A stretch of 64,000 nucleotides of DNA, from positions 154,501-218,500 of the forward strand of contig NZ_JBHZRC010000008.1 of assembly GCF_043641075.1 (NCBI RefSeq). Direction: 5' to 3'. Under the pieces are notes generated by a model that searched no databases, was not told where the DNA came from, and saw nothing but the letters and a program-made list of their open reading frames with translations. The translations under genes and the position numbers were made by a program. The DNA is from Bacillus_BD oryzisoli_A. Its GTDB lineage: Bacteria > Bacillota > Bacilli > Bacillales > Cytobacillaceae. This document shows, one piece after another, positions 1-8,858 of this stretch (positions are counted from its first letter, which is position 1; every line of letters begins with the position of its first letter).

Positions 1-2
1 TG

Positions 3-602
3 CTCTCCTTTGGACTCAGCTGCTCGATAAATTCTCAGCTTGGAGCGGCCCCCATGCCATCCATGCAGGTTGGCCTGCAGCAAACCGTCGGGCTGACGGT
101 TGGAAGCTGGGAATTTATTATGGGATCTGTTTTTGTGACCATTATGGCTGTCGTCCGACGCAGCCGGCCTGATTTACTGGCCTTTCTCACTTCCTTTTTG
201 ACTGGTTTAGGTATTGATATGTGGCTGTATGTTTCGAAGCAGGTCTATATTCCAGACCAATTGGCAGGTCGTATATTGTTCCTTTGTTTTGGGTTAGTCT
301 TCATCAGTCTAGGTATATCACTTTATCTTCAAGCAAAGTTTTCACCTGCGCCGTCTGATGGCATGATCATCCTGCTTGAGGAAATCTGGCATCTGAAACG
401 GCAGACATCAAGAACCATTTTTTCAGCAATGATTGTTCTGCTCGCGTTTTTCTTAAGCGGGCCTGTCGGAATTGGTACGTTGATTATGGTCGTATCGCTT
501 GGCCCCATTGTCGCGTTCTTTTACCCTCGAATGGAGCAGCTTTTTCTAAGGTTAATTGAAAAGGATCAGACTGTTATTCAAACGATTAATAAGGAGGGTT
601 GA
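3..602 (+). CDS. YczE/YyaS/YitT-type membrane protein, 5' end cut by window edge
   Basis: The frame is open from base 3 and reads through the first ATG at 54 without a stop. Upstream residues (SINSQLGAAPMPS) look like the family's N-terminal conserved stretch, so the true start lies outside the window. About five hydrophobic segments are visible, including one with GSWEFIMGSVFV and a C-terminal LSGPVGIGTLIMV helix followed by a short charged tail. The pattern resembles YczE-type integral membrane proteins, whose transport role is not established. A strong hairpin terminator follows at once. Assignment is by sequence pattern; the function is unknown. Confidence 0.7.
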   Translation, partial: LSFGLSCSINSQLGAAPMPSMQVGLQQTVGLTVGSWEFIMGSVFVTIMAVVRRSRPDLLAFLTSFLTGLGIDMWLYVSKQVYIPDQLAGRILFLCFGLVFISLGISLYLQAKFSPAPSDGMIILLEEIWHLKRQTSRTIFSAMIVLLAFFLSGPVGIGTLIMVVSLGPIVAFFYPRMEQLFLRLIEKDQTVIQTINKEG

Positions 603-612
603 GGATGTTGTG

Positions 613-642
613 AAAAAAACATAGGAGTTCCTGTGTTTTTTC
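613..642 (+). terminator. rho-independent terminator after the YczE-like gene
   Basis: Arms AAAAAACATAGGA and TCCTGTGTTTTTT pair around a 3-4 base loop and end in a T run. It separates the YczE-like gene from the catabolic island. Confidence 0.85.
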
Positions 643-683
643 GTCACGTTTCTTTCTAAAACGATTAATTAACAAGGGAATCG

Positions 684-769
684 CATTTTTCTAACCAAAC
701 AATACAGAATAATCTATATTTTCCTACAGAATATGTAGGATACGAAGATACTGAATTTTCAGTATAATT
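684..769 (+). promoter_or_regulatory. Bipartite regulated promoter of the MHS symporter (copy 1 of 4)
   Basis: Upstream block TTTCTAACC...ATACA lies at 684-712 and a downstream AATTTTCAG box at 754-762 runs straight into a perfect TATAAT (763-768). The same pair precedes 4530, 11799 and 16466. Here the block-to-box distance is 70 rather than 66. Between the two lies an extra inverted repeat TCCTACA/TGTAGGA (about 722-739). No good -35 hexamer is seen, which fits an activator-dependent promoter. The likely activator is the regulator at 2331-4286; that link is inference. Confidence 0.55.
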
Positions 770-896
770 ATTTTACAACTTAACGATAGTAAAAAGGGGT
801 GGAAGTATAAGTCCTACTAGAAATCGAAAAATCATTCAAACGTAGTAACGTGGGTAGTCTTGTCCCCTCAATCTATTAATCTTCGGAGGTGTTGGT

Positions 897-2246
897 ATGT
901 CTAACGTGAATAGAAGTGAAATTTCAGACAAGAAGATGGCCAGAAGGGCTCTGGTAGGGTCTACCTCTGGAGCTATTATCGAATGGTATGACTTTTCGCT
1001 TTATGCTATGGCATCTGCTGTAGTGTTTCCCAAATTGTTCTTCCCAAATACAGACCCGTTTATTGCAACCATTCTATCATTCGCGACCTTTGCAACTGGC
1101 TTCTTAGCAAGGCCGATAGGAGCAATTATTTTTGGTCATTTTGGTGATAAAATTGGACGCAAGAACGCATTGATAGTCACGTTGTGGATGATGGGATTGA
1201 GCAGTGCAGCAATGGGGTTAATCCCCAGCTACGATACAATTGGAATATGGGCTCCAATCCTTCTTGTTTTGATGAGATTAATACAAGGAGTTGGAGTTGG
1301 AGGCGAATGGGCAGGCTCCATCCTATTATCAATGGAATGGGGAAAGAAGAAGCAGCAAGGGCTTATGGCGAGTATTCCCAATGCGGGGGTAGGGGCTGGG
1401 ATGCTTCTATCATCAGCAGTTGTAGGATTGAGTATCACGCTTGCAGGGGATAGCTTTTATACATGGGGATGGAGAGTTCCCTTTTTAGGAAGTTTATTGC
1501 TATTAGTTGCAGGACTAATTATTCGTGCAAAAATTACAGAAACACCATCATTCCGCAAAGTTCAAGATGGGGCAGCCGTTTCAAAATTTCCAATTGTGGA
1601 GGTTATGAAACAACATCCTAAACAAGTACTCTATACTGGATTAGCTAAATTAGCTGAACATACGCCATTTGCTATCTACACGACATTCTTAATCAATTAC
1701 AGTATCAATCATTATAATGTAAGTTCATCCTTTATGGTCAATGCCAATACCGTGGCAAGTTTATTATTATGCTTATTCATCCCATTATTTGGTTACCTTT
1801 CTGATAAAGTGGGAATTAAACGCCTTTATATGATAGGTATTGCTGCAACCTTTGTTTGGGGATTTATCTTTGTAGGTTTAGTCAATACAGGTGTGTCCTC
1901 TCTTATTGTAGCCGCCATGCTCATTTCAATGGTTCCTTTCTGTACGATGACGGGGGCTCTTCCAGCTTTAGCTTCACAGGCATTCCCAGCCCGCTTACGA
2001 TATAGCGGTGCTTCATTAGGGACACAGATTCCTGCCATCTTTGCAGGAGGGATTGCACCAATGGTTTGTACCTATTTGATACAAGCAACAGGAACCTTTT
2101 ATTCCATCGGAATTTACATTGCGGTAGTGTCTGTTCTTGGCTTTATCGGAACGAGCAAACTTAAGAATTTTTCAAATGAAAATGCGGTAAGTACAGACAA
2201 CCAAAGTAGTATGATGATAGATACGACGAAAGATGTAAAAGCATAA
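897..2246 (+). CDS. MFS transporter, metabolite:H+ symporter (MHS) family
   Basis: A 449-residue, 12-TM permease with hallmark MHS motifs: a first-helix EWYDF motif (residues 30-34), GHFGDKIGRKNAL in the loop 2-3 region and RLIQGVGVGGEW in helix 4. The family (ProP, KgtP, ShiA and relatives) takes up organic acids and osmolytes with protons. The start is fixed by GGAGGT at 885-890. It sits alone between a terminator and the minus-strand regulator, with its own copy of the island's shared promoter, so it is likely an uptake route for the aromatic or carboxylic substrate metabolised here. The substrate itself cannot be read from the sequence. Confidence 0.88.
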   Translation: MSNVNRSEISDKKMARRALVGSTSGAIIEWYDFSLYAMASAVVFPKLFFPNTDPFIATILSFATFATGFLARPIGAIIFGHFGDKIGRKNALIVTLWMMGLSSAAMGLIPSYDTIGIWAPILLVLMRLIQGVGVGGEWAGSILLSMEWGKKKQQGLMASIPNAGVGAGMLLSSAVVGLSITLAGDSFYTWGWRVPFLGSLLLLVAGLIIRAKITETPSFRKVQDGAAVSKFPIVEVMKQHPKQVLYTGLAKLAEHTPFAIYTTFLINYSINHYNVSSSFMVNANTVASLLLCLFIPLFGYLSDKVGIKRLYMIGIAATFVWGFIFVGLVNTGVSSLIVAAMLISMVPFCTMTGALPALASQAFPARLRYSGASLGTQIPAIFAGGIAPMVCTYLIQATGTFYSIGIYIAVVSVLGFIGTSKLKNFSNENAVSTDNQSSMMIDTTKDVKA

Positions 2247-2286
2247 TCATGTTCATAAAAACAGGAATGCTTAAGTAAGGGTAAAG

Positions 2287-2322
2287 AAATGTCCTTCCTC
2301 CAATCGGTGAAGGACATTTTTT
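2287..2322. terminator. Bidirectional terminator between convergent genes
   Basis: AATGTCCTTC and GAAGGACATT form a stem with T tracts on the plus side and a pyrimidine-rich run on the minus side. It serves the MHS symporter and the convergent regulator. Confidence 0.85.
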
Positions 2323-2330
2323 GTGAAAAA

Positions 2331-4286
2331 TCATAGACCTATCGGATCTTCTCCTTGTTCCAATAGGATGTCTGATAGTTTTCCAAAAGCAATATAGATA
2401 TCCAAGGCCATTTGTACCTCACGCCGAGTAACAGAATCCATCATATCGATGTTAAATCGTTCTTTTATGTTTACAAGGCGGTACCGCATTCCGCCAATTG
2501 ATAGATTAAGGATGCGGGCGGTTTTATGCAAATTACATTCATTATTTAAATAAAAATAAAGAGTTTTCAACAGCTCAGATGATTTTTGCCTATCGTAGTC
2601 AAAGATGGAGCCTAGGATGCTATCAGCATAGTTCTCTAATTCCTGCGGATTTCGCGCATCCAATAGGATTGAGATATGTCCAATCGCCGAGAATAAGAAC
2701 ACCTGCTGTTTAAGCTGATTGATTTGAGCGATTTCCAATGCCTTATTAGCCTGTTTGTATGCTTCATGGGATTTATACATACTTGGACATATATTGCTTA
2801 TTCCGATGAGTGGGAGTGCAGAGGGTAATTTCTTTTTCACTTCTTTTAAAATGGTAGCCGCGAATTTCTCTTCACTCATATTGTAAGCCTTAAGTAAATC
2901 CACGGAAATCAGGGCCTGAATCTGTCCAAAGGAATGCGAGATTAATATATTTTCTCCCTTAATAGGAGATGAATATTTCCTAAGGATAGTTATAATGACT
3001 TCTTTTTCATCCATTACAAATTCATCCTTTTGAAAGGATAGATTTTGTAAGCTAAAAATAAACACATAATGAGGTTTGTTAATTTTATAACCTAGCAGTG
3101 ATAGCTTTTTCGTTATGTTAGATTCTAAATTTGGCTTCGTTAAGACCTCATCTAGCAGCTCTCCTCTCATTCGCTGCTCTGTATCAATAGCTGTTTTTTC
3201 ATTTAGAATATGAAGAGCACAAATATTTGCTGCTCGTTCAGCAAAAGAGGACTCTAGTTCTTCCGTTTCTTTTGAATTTTTAATGATCGAAATATACCCA
3301 TACTCACGGTTTTGTACAATGATAGGTGTGATTAACGGATAATGGGAAAAATTGATTTCCTTTAAAAAGTTAAGCTGTATCGTAATTTGCTGCTTTAACA
3401 TGTTATTGATTTTATCCTGGTCTGATACGTTAAGATTTTCCTTGTTCTCAATAATGTTTTTTAAGGAATAATCATGAATATCTCCATATTCTGATAGGGT
3501 ATCAAAATCCTTATTAGAAATAACAATTCCGCAATTCAAGCTGCGGCCGAGTGTCTGAGCGATCGAGTCAAGCCCTTTCCCCTGTAAGACAATTTCTGTC
3601 AATTGGTGACTTAACAAGTTTCCTCTTTTTAACATTTCACTCTGCCTTTCAATTCGTTTATGTGCTAGATCTAGTTCATCCCTAATATCCTCGCGTTCAT
3701 AGTCAACCAATTCAGGTGAAATGTCACCCCCCCAAAGATCTAGTGTTTTTCCAATAAAACGACAATGTGGATCGCCCTTCCCGATACACTCTACCTCTTG
3801 ATACACCACCTTTGCTCCCAGAGAGGTACTGCAGTAGCCACTTGCATATCCCTCAAGAAAATAGCAGACAGGCTCAGAATGAATCGGGAAGTGCTGCAAA
3901 TAGTGTTGGGCCTCATAAGAATCCTTCCAATATCCTTCCACATCCAATTCCTGGTTTTCGATATCGATATGAACTTTAATCGGAACGGAGGTTGCCCGAC
4001 CGGTAATGCCATGCATGGTGATACCTCCCATAATCCATTCCTTATGACTTTCTTGATTAAACATGTCCTTCAGCATTAAGGCCTCGTGCCTACCGCATTG
4101 ATAGCCAAAACGTAATAGAAAGCGTTTGGCTCTTTCAATTCCTAGAGCTAATACTAAATCCTTGTTTAACGCACCCCAGGCATCGGCACTTGAGATGAAC
4201 ATTCGGTTAGACCGAAGAAAGTTGCCATTCTCAGGGTTCATTTTAAATAAATCGCTAAAGGTAAGTGTGTTTGCTTTTATCGCCAT
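2331..4286 (-). CDS. XylR_N/V4R sensor fused to PucR-type C-terminal HTH regulator
   Basis: A 651-residue transcription factor. Residues 1-200 match the XylR/DmpR N-terminal effector domain followed by a V4R part (EGYASGYCSTSLG, and EVECIGKGDPHCRFIG near 165-180). This domain binds aromatic effectors in XylR and DmpR. A helical linker near 200-240 follows, then a GAF-like middle, and the end (about 580-635) is a PucR-type HTH with LNLSIGGMRYRLVNIKERF. There is no AAA+ sigma-54 interaction domain, so unlike XylR it should act on ordinary promoters. Start chosen by GGAGGG 6 bases upstream of the ATG. It lies between the symporter and the thiolase operon and is the best candidate to bind the bipartite element found before four transcription units. 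The effector is unknown. Confidence 0.85.
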   Translation of the reverse strand: MAIKANTLTFSDLFKMNPENGNFLRSNRMFISSADAWGALNKDLVLALGIERAKRFLLRFGYQCGRHEALMLKDMFNQESHKEWIMGGITMHGITGRATSVPIKVHIDIENQELDVEGYWKDSYEAQHYLQHFPIHSEPVCYFLEGYASGYCSTSLGAKVVYQEVECIGKGDPHCRFIGKTLDLWGGDISPELVDYEREDIRDELDLAHKRIERQSEMLKRGNLLSHQLTEIVLQGKGLDSIAQTLGRSLNCGIVISNKDFDTLSEYGDIHDYSLKNIIENKENLNVSDQDKINNMLKQQITIQLNFLKEINFSHYPLITPIIVQNREYGYISIIKNSKETEELESSFAERAANICALHILNEKTAIDTEQRMRGELLDEVLTKPNLESNITKKLSLLGYKINKPHYVFIFSLQNLSFQKDEFVMDEKEVIITILRKYSSPIKGENILISHSFGQIQALISVDLLKAYNMSEEKFAATILKEVKKKLPSALPLIGISNICPSMYKSHEAYKQANKALEIAQINQLKQQVFLFSAIGHISILLDARNPQELENYADSILGSIFDYDRQKSSELLKTLYFYLNNECNLHKTARILNLSIGGMRYRLVNIKERFNIDMMDSVTRREVQMALDIYIAFGKLSDILLEQGEDPIGL

Positions 4287-4391
4287 TTAGTGCCCTCCAA
4301 ACGAATTGATGATTGATTACTATCATAACATAAAGATTGAATTTTCTGTAAAAATTACCACTACAAACTATACGTTTCGGCTGTAAAAATC

Positions 4392-4473
4392 AATTTTTCC
4401 TACCTAATCGTGAATTGTTTCCTTTCCTTTAAATTATTAAGATGTAAATATAAATTTAATTTTCTGAATAATT
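4392..4473 (+). promoter_or_regulatory. Bipartite regulated promoter of the thiolase/CoA-transferase operon (copy 2 of 4)
   Basis: A 29-base block at 4392-4420 (TTCCTACCTAA...ATTGTTT) matches the block at 11695-11723 in 23 of 29 positions. Exactly 66 bases after its start lies AATTTTCTGAATAATT (4458-4473), a palindrome-like box ending in a -10-like AATAAT. Another TTTTCTGTAA copy at about 4335-4345 lies nearer the divergent regulator and could be its own site. Confidence 0.6.
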
Positions 4474-4529
4474 TGGAAAACACCAAAAATAAATGAAGTT
4501 TTTCATTTAAATGTAAAGGGGAATGAAGG

Positions 4530-5708
4530 ATGAGACGTTCATTAAGTGATCAGGTTTGCATAGTCGGGGTAGGTGAAACAGATTACGTAAGAGGAACAGA
4601 TAAATCATTAACTCAATTGTTAACGGAAGCCGCTGTAAACGCTTGTAAGGATGCTGGAATTCATCCATCTGAAATCGATGGTGTCATCAATCCATGGAGA
4701 TATAATGTCCGCTGTGAAGATTTAGTTGCTGGATTAGGGATTAAAGAACTTAAATTCAGCGGTAGAAGCGAAATGGGGGGCGCAAGTGCCGTTGCAGCCA
4801 TCCAGCAGGCTGCTCTTGCTGTTGAACATGGTGTAGCAGAATACGTGGTTGTCACGACTGGTCAGAAAGGTTTCTCAGGACCGAGATTAGGAGGAACGGA
4901 TCCGAGAATACTAGATTTTAATAATACCATTATGCCAAATCCAGAGTATCGCGATAATATGGAATACCCATACGGTTTAATGGTTCCAATGCAATATTTC
5001 TCCCTACATGCTAACCGCTGGTTCTATGAATATAATCCAGACCCAATCGGTATGCAAATTGTAGCCATGACCTGCCGCGAGCATGCTCAAAATAATAGCA
5101 AGGCCTATATGAAAGGCAGGGTTATGACCGAGGAAGACTATCAAAACTCTCCGATGCTAGTTAATCCTTTTCGCTTATTCGATTGCTCTTTAGAGGTAGA
5201 TGGAGCTGGTGCCGTGATTGTCACATCAAAGCGCAATGCCCACCGTTTCAAAAAGCCTGTCTATATCGCCGGAATTGCGGAAGGACATGCGAACCAGCCT
5301 GATGATATGCCAACTCGTCCGGATATTTTAGACATGGGGATTAAATATGCAGCACCAAGAGCCTTTGAGATGGCCGGCATCTCAAGAGATGAGATTGATT
5401 TTGCTGAAATCTATGATTGCTTTACGTTTATCGTCTTACGTCAAATTGAGGAAATGGGTTTTTGTGAAAGAGGAGAAGCGCCTGAGTTTGTCAAAAATGG
5501 ACGAATTACGTATGGCGGACAATTGCCGATTAATACGCATGGAGGCTTATTATCACAAGCGCATATCGTGGGAATTAATCATGTGGTTGAAGCAGTCCAT
5601 CAGTTACGAGGCGAAGCAGGAGCCGCACAGGTAGAGGATGCAAAAATAGGGTTAGTGACAGGGTATGGCGATATGGGTGATGGCTCCATTGCCATTTTAC
5701 ACAATTAA
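4530..5708 (+). CDS. Thiolase-like protein of the lipid-transfer/aldolase type (no catalytic Cys)
   Basis: A 392-residue thiolase-fold protein. The N-terminal nucleophile position holds MGGAS (82-86) instead of a cysteine, and the C-terminal active-site loop near 378-387 (GYGDMGDG) also lacks Cys. His337 in the INTHGGLLSQAH stretch is kept, and Tyr295 (EIYDCF) sits where Ltp2-type thiolase-like aldolases carry a catalytic tyrosine. Such proteins pair with DUF35 partners and do retro-aldol cleavage of acyl-CoAs (Ltp2/ChsH2) or, as BbsB with BbsA, thiolysis. It is first in an operon with DUF35 and two CoA-transferases. Carbon-carbon cleavage of a CoA-activated intermediate is the likely role; the substrate is unknown. 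Confidence 0.8.
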   Translation: MRRSLSDQVCIVGVGETDYVRGTDKSLTQLLTEAAVNACKDAGIHPSEIDGVINPWRYNVRCEDLVAGLGIKELKFSGRSEMGGASAVAAIQQAALAVEHGVAEYVVVTTGQKGFSGPRLGGTDPRILDFNNTIMPNPEYRDNMEYPYGLMVPMQYFSLHANRWFYEYNPDPIGMQIVAMTCREHAQNNSKAYMKGRVMTEEDYQNSPMLVNPFRLFDCSLEVDGAGAVIVTSKRNAHRFKKPVYIAGIAEGHANQPDDMPTRPDILDMGIKYAAPRAFEMAGISRDEIDFAEIYDCFTFIVLRQIEEMGFCERGEAPEFVKNGRITYGGQLPINTHGGLLSQAHIVGINHVVEAVHQLRGEAGAAQVEDAKIGLVTGYGDMGDGSIAILHN

Positions 5709-5741
5709 ATCGATGAATGAATGGAAAGAGGGGTTGTTAAA

Positions 5742-6194
5742 ATGAATCATGTAGAACTGCAGGCCATTAGGCCTTTACCAAATAGAGATTCTGATTGGTC
5801 ACGTGATTGGAACTTATATAAGCCTTTTTGGGAAGGAACAAGAGAAGGCAAGCTGTTTGTCCAGGAATGTACAGCTACTGGAAAGAAAATCTGGCCGCCG
5901 AGGTTTTTATCTCCATATGAACCCGGAGCTGAGGTCAAGTGGGTTGAGGTAGGAACAAGAGGGGTTATTTACACATTTAATATTGTTCATCGATCCTTTT
6001 ATCCTTATTTTAATGATCAAATCCCATATGCACTTGTTGTTGTTGATGTCGGGGATGGAGTAAGGTTTCTTGGAAATACAGTCGGAATGGACCCAACAAA
6101 AGTAAAGATAGGTATGGAAATGGAAGCGGCATTTGAAAAAGTCGATGATGAAGTCACATTGGTTCAATGGAAGCCTGTGAATGGAGGGATATAA
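5742..6194 (+). CDS. DUF35/OB-fold acyl-CoA-associated protein
   Basis: About 150 residues with the DUF35 layout: an N-terminal helix (YKPFWEGTREGKLFVQEC), a rubredoxin-like region, then an OB fold ending in FEKVDDEVTLVQW. The usual four-cysteine zinc ribbon is degenerate, with a single Cys where two CxxC pairs are expected and the PPR segment (IWPPRFLSP) kept. Start at 5742 rather than the ATG at 5721, because GAGGGG precedes the later ATG at proper spacing. Family members are obligate partners of thiolase-like enzymes, so it probably forms the active complex with the protein encoded just upstream. Confidence 0.8.
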   Translation: MNHVELQAIRPLPNRDSDWSRDWNLYKPFWEGTREGKLFVQECTATGKKIWPPRFLSPYEPGAEVKWVEVGTRGVIYTFNIVHRSFYPYFNDQIPYALVVVDVGDGVRFLGNTVGMDPTKVKIGMEMEAAFEKVDDEVTLVQWKPVNGGI

Positions 6195-6195
6195 C

Positions 6196-7524
6196 ATGAA
6201 CGTCCAACAGGATCTCTTAACTGGCATTCGCGTTCTTGATTTTACCTGGAGTGTTTCAGGCTCAACGACAACAAGAATATTGGCTTCCATGGGTGCTGAG
6301 GTCATTAAAGTAGAGTGGCCAAAGACACCTGATATGATGCGGTTTTCCATGTATGCCAAGGATGATGAGCCGGGCCTGGATAATGGAGCGTTTTTTAACA
6401 GCTTAAATGTTGGGAAACGAAGCTTTACCGTTAATATCAAATCCGCTGAAGGCATGAATATTGTGAAAGAGCTGATTCGAAAGTCAGATATTATTACAGA
6501 AAACTTTAGTGCCGGTGTGTTTGAAAAATGGGGACTGGATTATGAATCTTTGAAAGAAATCAATGAAGGAATTATCTATATGAGTATCTCCGGATTAGGC
6601 CATACGGGGAGACAAAAAAATTATGGCACATGGGGTCCGACGGCGGCTGCATTATCCGGCATGACCTATATTTCCGGCTTGCCAGATAAGCACCCTAGCG
6701 GCTGGGGCTATTCAATTTTAGACATTGTTGCTGGCTATACGGGGGCCTATTCTGTCTTAACAGCCCTACTCTATAAGAATCGGACAGGTGAAGGTCAATA
6801 TATTGATATTTCACAGGTTGAAACAGCATTGCCTTTGGTCGGTACCAACCTATTAGATTACTTTGTCAACGGCCGTTCCTCCAATAGGCCGGATTTTCCA
6901 ACAGGGAATCGTTCGACCCTTTCCGCTGATGGAAACAAATCAGATTTTAGGGGAGCGATCGCCTGCCCGCAAAATACCTATCGCTGTGCGGGTGATGGAC
7001 CGAATGATTATTGTGTCATTGCTATTTACAATGATGAGGAATGGGAACGATTCAAGGAAGCAATCGGCAAGCCCGAGTGGGCAAATGATTCGAAATTCTC
7101 AAGTTTAACAGGGCGTATTCAACATCAGGATGAGCTAGATCAACATATTGGAGAGTTTACACGCAAGCTTAGTAAGTATGCTGTAATGGAAGCATTGCAG
7201 AAATATGACTTAGTGGCTGCTGCCGTCCAACAGAATGAGGATATTGTGGAATATGACCCTCAATTAAGTTTTAGAGGCTTGTTTGAAACGGTTCAACATC
7301 CGCTCTTAGGTGAAAGATTAGTAGAAGGTGTTCCGATTAAAATGTCTCAATCATCCCCTTTTATTCGTAAATCTGCTCCACTCATGGGTGAGGATAATGA
7401 TTTTGTGTTAAAAGAAATCCTAGATTATTCAAATGAAGAAATTGAATTATTAGATACACAGGGTGTTTTCTGGCCATTGGATATGCCAAAAGAGTCGTTT
7501 AAAGCGGTCAGGCCATTATGGTAA
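6196..7524 (+). CDS. CaiB/BaiF family III CoA-transferase, catalytic-type subunit
   Basis: A 442-residue family III CoA-transferase: N-terminal LTGIRVLDF and GAEVIKVEWP, central ADIL-type region here as SDIITENFSAGVFEKWGLDYESL, and a conserved Asp in YSILDIVAGYTGAYSVLTALL that aligns with the acyl-anhydride-forming aspartate. GGAGGG at 6183-6188 selects the ATG at 6196. Its start is one base after the DUF35 stop, so translation is coupled. Together with the following gene it resembles a two-subunit transferase such as BbsEF, which loads CoA from a donor onto a carboxylic acid. Substrate unknown. Confidence 0.85.
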   Translation: MNVQQDLLTGIRVLDFTWSVSGSTTTRILASMGAEVIKVEWPKTPDMMRFSMYAKDDEPGLDNGAFFNSLNVGKRSFTVNIKSAEGMNIVKELIRKSDIITENFSAGVFEKWGLDYESLKEINEGIIYMSISGLGHTGRQKNYGTWGPTAAALSGMTYISGLPDKHPSGWGYSILDIVAGYTGAYSVLTALLYKNRTGEGQYIDISQVETALPLVGTNLLDYFVNGRSSNRPDFPTGNRSTLSADGNKSDFRGAIACPQNTYRCAGDGPNDYCVIAIYNDEEWERFKEAIGKPEWANDSKFSSLTGRIQHQDELDQHIGEFTRKLSKYAVMEALQKYDLVAAAVQQNEDIVEYDPQLSFRGLFETVQHPLLGERLVEGVPIKMSQSSPFIRKSAPLMGEDNDFVLKEILDYSNEEIELLDTQGVFWPLDMPKESFKAVRPLW

Positions 7525-7539
7525 AAGGGAGGGAGTGAA

Positions 7540-8754
7540 ATGATGGTGGAGAAGGCAGCTTTAAAAGGAATAACCGTACTTGAGATAGGAGATCAGTTGA
7601 CCCAATTTGCTGGAAAGTTACTAGCAGATATGGGAGCAGAAGTGATCAAGGTGGAGCCAAAGGAAGGTGCTCCATCAAGAAAGATAGGACCATTTTACAA
7701 AGATATTCCCGATCAAAATGGGAGCTTGTATTTTTGGAACTATAATACATCTAAGAAATCAATCACATTACAGCTCGAGACAAAAGAGGGACAGGAAAAG
7801 GTGACCCAGCTGCTTCATGATGCAGATGTTATTCTTGAGGGAAATAAACCAGGTCAAATGAAGGAATGGGGTTTGGATTACGTTACTTTGTCAAAGAGGT
7901 TTCCAACACTCGTCTATTGTTCTGTTACTCCTTTTGGCCAGGAAGGACCATGGAGTCAATACCAATCATCTGACATTGTCCAATTAGCACTAGGCGGCAT
8001 TATGGCAGTTACCGGCTATGATGATGTTCCTGACGCACCACCTATTGCCCCAACCGGTGGCCAATCCTATCATTTAGCAGGATATTTTGCCGCGATGGGA
8101 ATTGTGAGCGCCCTCTTGCATCGTGATTTTAAAAAGGAAGGCAAATTCATAGATATATCCGTTCATGATTGTGTAACGGTCTCTACTGAGATGTCTCTTC
8201 CATATTGGATTTATCAAAAGGAGCATGTCATCCGCCAAACAGGCCGGCATGCCTTACCAAATCGTTCTGTACGCTGGAATCTGAAATGTAAGGATGACAA
8301 ATACATTCTCGTTTTAAATACGTATTTGGATACAAAGCGTTGGAAAGGTTTGGTTTCTTGGCTGTCCTCCTATCAGCTTGAAGAGGATTTGGCGGACGAA
8401 AGATATGTGGATGATAAGTACCGTGCACAGCGTATGGAGCATGTAACAGATGTGTTAGAACGTTTCTGTATTCAATTTGATTCGGAATATATTTATCATA
8501 AAGCACAAAGTATCGGCCTGCCGTGGGCACCAGTCCGTGCACCGGAAGATATGATACATGATAAACATTTACGTGAGGATCGAAAGGTCTTTGCATCCGT
8601 ATATCACCCTGAGGTAAATGAATCGTTTACTTACCCAGGTGCTCCGTATAAACTCCATGAAACCCCTTGGGGTATTAGTAAGAGACCGCCATTATTAGGG
8701 GAACACAATGAGGAATACTCTATCAATCTAAGAACCTCTAATCTTTCAAACTAA
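7540..8754 (+). CDS. CaiB/BaiF family III CoA-transferase, probable non-catalytic partner
   Basis: A 404-residue member of the same family (LKGITVLEIGDQLTQFAGKLLADMGAEVIKVEP; DADVILEGNKPGQMKEWGLDY; EGKFIDISVHD). When aligned with the upstream paralogue, the position of the catalytic Asp falls in SYHLAGYFAAMGIVSALL and is not an acid. This suggests a structural partner rather than an independent enzyme. It begins 15 bases after the upstream stop, with GGGAGG in between. A heteromer with one active and one inactive subunit is inferred from tandem layout and the residue change. Confidence 0.78.
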   Translation: MMVEKAALKGITVLEIGDQLTQFAGKLLADMGAEVIKVEPKEGAPSRKIGPFYKDIPDQNGSLYFWNYNTSKKSITLQLETKEGQEKVTQLLHDADVILEGNKPGQMKEWGLDYVTLSKRFPTLVYCSVTPFGQEGPWSQYQSSDIVQLALGGIMAVTGYDDVPDAPPIAPTGGQSYHLAGYFAAMGIVSALLHRDFKKEGKFIDISVHDCVTVSTEMSLPYWIYQKEHVIRQTGRHALPNRSVRWNLKCKDDKYILVLNTYLDTKRWKGLVSWLSSYQLEEDLADERYVDDKYRAQRMEHVTDVLERFCIQFDSEYIYHKAQSIGLPWAPVRAPEDMIHDKHLREDRKVFASVYHPEVNESFTYPGAPYKLHETPWGISKRPPLLGEHNEEYSINLRTSNLSN

Positions 8755-8770
8755 TAGTGAAATTCTATTC

Positions 8771-8806
8771 AGTTAATGAGTTGATGGACCAGTCAACTCA
8801 TTAACT
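8771..8806. promoter_or_regulatory. Perfect 14-bp inverted repeat in the operon
   Basis: AGTTAATGAGTTGA and TCAACTCATTAACT flank an 8-base spacer between the second CoA-transferase and the membrane protein gene. No T run follows, so it is not a classic terminator. It could be an operator or an mRNA processing/stability hairpin. Confidence 0.6.
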
Positions 8807-8858
8807 ACGGAGATTTTGGTATTGCTTGATGTGTTTGAAAATAAAGGGGGGTAACTTC

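Noticed and set aside
2331..4286. Sigma-54-dependent XylR/DmpR-type activator
   Set aside because: Only the N-terminal sensing domain is shared; no AAA+ GAFTGA domain, and the C-terminus is PucR-type. No -24/-12 promoters seen.
5907..6455. Long minus-strand frame across the DUF35/CoA-transferase junction
   Set aside because: Lies opposite two well-supported coding regions and has no ribosome site or recognisable motifs.
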